In this document: piece by piece, positions 33,263-35,111 of the stretch
How the letters are laid out: each line of letters opens with the position of its first letter
How positions within the stretch are numbered: the stretch's first letter is position 1
Assembly (NCBI RefSeq): GCF_000375405.1
Contig: NZ_AQWS01000028.1
Span: 1-35,111, forward strand
Reading direction: 5' to 3'
Length of the DNA: 35,111 nucleotides
Source of the DNA: Bacteroides propionicifaciens DSM 19291 = JCM 14649
Lineage (GTDB): Bacteria > Bacteroidota > Bacteroidia > Bacteroidales > Bacteroidaceae
Made by a program: the position numbers and the translations under genes
Notes under the pieces: generated by a model
The model's input: the letters and a program-made list of their open reading frames with translations, nothing else
What the model was told of the DNA's origin: nothing
The model's database searches: none

Positions 33263-33384
33263 AGCATTTCATTAAACATCAGGCATAAATAAATGATTTT
33301 AATTTATCCACAAGAAGGAGAAAATACGAATGAACTTATTTTAGGTTAAACCAAAGTGCATAAAAGAATGAGAAACATTTTTTA

Positions 33385-33416
33385 ATTGCAAGCAAGTTTT
33401 TAAAGTCGTACTTTTA
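33385..33416 (+). promoter_or_regulatory. Probable promoter of the aromatic amino acid permease gene
   Basis: ATTG at 33385-33388, 20 bases, then TACTTTTA at 33409-33416. Each half has one mismatch from TTTG-N20-TAnnTTTG. The start codon is 27 bases downstream. Confidence 0.5.
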
Positions 33417-33443
33417 CCCACTTCAAAAACAAAACAAGTAAAA

Positions 33444-34709
33444 ATGACACAAAACAAACAAAAAAGAAAACCATCTCTACTGGGTGGGACAATGATTATT
33501 GCAGGTACTTTAATTGGAGGAGGTATGGTCGCCATACCCATCGCAACAGCAGGCCTATGGTATTATCGCTCTTTATTTGTTTTGATTTATTCATGCTTTT
33601 GTATGATTTGTTCTGGACTAATGTTGGTAGAAGCCAATCTACACTATCCACTAGGTGCTAGCTTTGACACCATGGTCAAAGACCTACTCGGTAAGAAATG
33701 GAATATTATTACAGGAGTTACCATTTCGTTTGTACTCTACACCCTTGTTTATGCCTACATCACCTTGGGTGGAGGAATCACTAATAATATATTAGATACC
33801 ATAACTGGCACTGAAACCAATTTCCAACCCCTCGGAGGCTTGATTTTCTGTTTAGTATTAGCACTCTGCGTCTGGATATCAACTAAAGCGATTGATAGAG
33901 CTTCAGTGGTTTTAATCATCGCTATGGTAATCAGTTTTATAGCGATGATTACGGGGTTAATGGAGCATATCAATTTTGACTTTTTGGCAAATATATCGGC
34001 TCAACTGCCAGCCACTGAGGGTGAAGCTAACTATTGGCCCTATTTTTTCTTTGCTCTACCCGTATGTTTGACCTCTTTTTGCTTTCACGGTACGGCACCT
34101 AGTATGGTTATGTACTATCAGAAAGACAGCAAACTAATTCAAAAAAGTATAATTTGGGGATCTGCAATAGCATTTGTAGTCTATTCACTTTGGCTAACTG
34201 CCGTACAAGGCAATTTGCCCCGTGAAGCATTCATTAAAATTAATCAAGCAGATGACAATGTAATGGCTATGATTGCTGAATTAAGCCGATATGTATCGAT
34301 CAAATTACTACATCAGCTAATCAACTTCTTCACTTATGTGGCTATTATAAGCTCTTTCCTTGGAGCATCTCTCGGGCTATTCGACTATATCGCCGACCTA
34401 CTGTCAATCAAAAACACACGTATTGGTAGATTTAAAACAGCTTGTATTACGTTCCTTCCTCCACTAGTTGCATCTTTCTTATTCCCATTCGGATTTGTTA
34501 CTGCAATTAGTTATGTGGGATTTGCAGCTGCTATTTGGTCGATTATTGTACCAGCCCTTATGGTATTGAAATCTAGAAAAATATTTCCTGATGCACCCTA
34601 CCGTGTGTTTGGAGGAAAGTTCTTAGTCTATTTTATCCTACTATTTGCAGTGATCACACTTGCCTCTCAACTTATTACACAGTTTGGCATCGTCCAACCT
34701 TTCAAGTAA
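33444..34709 (+). CDS. Aromatic amino acid permease (HAAAP family, TyrP/Mtr-like)
   Basis: The 421-residue inner-membrane protein has about eleven hydrophobic segments after a short basic N-terminus (MTQNKQKRKPSLLGG). The first helix reads IIAGTLIGGGMVAIPIATAG, which is the family signature of the hydroxy/aromatic amino acid permeases TyrP, TnaB and Mtr. FALPVCLTSFCFHGTAPSM is the second conserved block. It probably brings in tyrosine and/or tryptophan by proton symport. It is a single-gene unit with promoter and terminator, transcribed divergently from the DUF4954 gene. Which aromatic amino acid it prefers cannot be told. Confidence 0.92.
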   Translation: MTQNKQKRKPSLLGGTMIIAGTLIGGGMVAIPIATAGLWYYRSLFVLIYSCFCMICSGLMLVEANLHYPLGASFDTMVKDLLGKKWNIITGVTISFVLYTLVYAYITLGGGITNNILDTITGTETNFQPLGGLIFCLVLALCVWISTKAIDRASVVLIIAMVISFIAMITGLMEHINFDFLANISAQLPATEGEANYWPYFFFALPVCLTSFCFHGTAPSMVMYYQKDSKLIQKSIIWGSAIAFVVYSLWLTAVQGNLPREAFIKINQADDNVMAMIAELSRYVSIKLLHQLINFFTYVAIISSFLGASLGLFDYIADLLSIKNTRIGRFKTACITFLPPLVASFLFPFGFVTAISYVGFAAAIWSIIVPALMVLKSRKIFPDAPYRVFGGKFLVYFILLFAVITLASQLITQFGIVQPFK

Positions 34710-34734
34710 GGAAAATAATCACATATACAATATC

Positions 34735-34764
34735 AAAAGGCTCAGCGTTGACTGAGCCTTTTTT
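34735..34764 (+). terminator. Intrinsic terminator of the aromatic amino acid permease gene
   Basis: AAAAGGCTCAG pairs perfectly with CTGAGCCTTTT around a six-base loop, followed by TT, 25 bases after the stop codon. Confidence 0.9.
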
Positions 34765-34922
34765 ATCACCTACTCGCACCAAGCATGCGAGCTACTGCCT
34801 TGAGGTAAACCACCTACTCGTTTTTATATGCTTAACACTTAGCTACAAATACCAAGTAGGCAAGAATAAAAATCAATTGAGCATAGATAAACAAAAATCG
34901 GTGCATCACCCCAATTTTAGGT
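34765..34922. other. Intergenic stretch before the right IS256 element
   Basis: No gene is seen. The 10-base sequence CACCTACTCG occurs twice (34767-34776 and 34811-34820), perhaps by chance. Confidence 0.4.
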
Positions 34923-34949
34923 AGACACCCTCTCATAAAGTGTGTAAGT
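34923..34949. repeat. IS256-type terminal inverted repeat (left end)
   Basis: Begins AGACACCCTCTCATAAAG and continues TGTGTAAGT; matches 22 of 27 bases of the reverse complement of 162-188. Confidence 0.75.
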
Positions 34950-35016
34950 TAAAATGATGGGCTTGGGTAACAACTTTACCTGAGCCGTTGTTTTATAATA
35001 AAAAACTTAGACATGT

Positions 35017-35111
35017 ATGAAAACAGAAGATTTAATCCCCGATGAGTTCTTTAAACAGTTCAAAACAGGTGAAGAACTAAACAACTTCCTTAAGTCCATT
35101 CAAAAGCGAGG
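35017..35111 (+). CDS. IS256-family transposase, N-terminal fragment
   Basis: The frame MKTEDLIPDEFFKQFKTGEE continues as LNNFLKSIQKRG to the window edge. The pattern of a short acidic lead, a QFK segment and a helix ending LKSIQKRG fits the start of Bacteroidetes IS256-type transposases. A nearby ATG at 35013 is in another frame and soon stops, so 35017 is the start. Confidence 0.8.
   Translation, partial: MKTEDLIPDEFFKQFKTGEELNNFLKSIQKR

Larger units (their letters stand above)
34923..35111 (+). mobile_element. IS256-family insertion sequence, 5' end (cut by window edge)
   Basis: Terminal repeat, a 67-base leader and the first 31 complete codons of a transposase. It has the same orientation as the fragment at the left edge. 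The window therefore spans one segment between two IS copies, or the two edges are where an assembly broke at a repeated element. Confidence 0.85.

Noticed and set aside
34767-34820. Repeated 10-mer CACCTACTCG
   Set aside because: Only two copies, irregular context and no repeat-spacer pattern, so not a CRISPR or a clear operator.
1-35111. Composite transposon made by the two IS256 copies
   Set aside because: The enclosed DNA holds essential genes (glnS, pheS) and typical core operons, and the IS ends are cut by the window. A repeat-induced assembly break is the simpler reading.

Overview
The window is about 35.1 kb of AT-rich chromosomal DNA from a member of the Bacteroidota, most likely order Bacteroidales. 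The evidence is promoters of the TTTG-N20-TAnnTTTG type, AT-rich rather than Shine-Dalgarno start regions, and marker families such as DUF4954, DUF5686 with a carboxypeptidase-regulatory domain, DUF4492 next to cydAB, and a Bacteroidetes-type ECF sigma factor. Genus cannot be settled from the sequence alone. Most content is core metabolism and housekeeping, not an accessory island. Both edges cut an IS256-family insertion sequence: the transposase C-terminus plus inner end at the left, the inner end plus transposase N-terminus at the right, in the same orientation.

Layout. 1-188: IS256 3' end. 231-1023: hairpin and a short PepSY-TM protein. 1147-3670: thiamine salvage operon thiM-thiE-thiD on the minus strand behind a TPP riboswitch with a visible terminator/antiterminator. 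3768-5361: MATE exporter with a consensus promoter. 5479-6230: OmpA-type lipoprotein. 6268-8164: carboxyltransferase related to oxaloacetate decarboxylase alpha / pyruvate carboxylase B, whose C-terminal carrier-like domain has no biotin-acceptor lysine. 8259-8949: ECF sigma factor with tandem 17-bp repeats upstream. 9068-10533: riboflavin synthase plus an FMN-type nitroreductase, preceded by a short promoter-terminator unit that could be a small RNA or an attenuator. 11014-15060: glnS-TPR-dedA operon. 15084-15581: thiol peroxidase. 15799-20721: DUF5686 outer-membrane protein, rarA and a D-2-hydroxyacid dehydrogenase. 20754-23893: DUF4492-cydA-cydB (cytochrome bd). 24029-27781: gnd-zwf-pgl, the whole oxidative pentose phosphate branch. 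28486-29983: aspartase. 30080-31207: pheS. 31233-33215: DUF4954 beta-helix protein. 33385-34764: aromatic amino acid permease. 34923-35111: IS256 5' end.

The genes suggest a microaerotolerant anaerobe. It salvages thiamine from HMP and hydroxyethylthiazole, keeps NADPH supply through the pentose phosphate branch, respires traces of oxygen through bd oxidase, detoxifies peroxide with Tpx, and makes fumarate from aspartate. Most transcription units end in strong intrinsic terminators, so operon borders are well marked. No CRISPR array, prophage, tRNA or rRNA gene was found. The items most worth a second look are the carrier-less carboxyltransferase, the ribE upstream unit, the ECF upstream repeats, the shortened PepSY protein and the uncharacterised DUF4954 protein.
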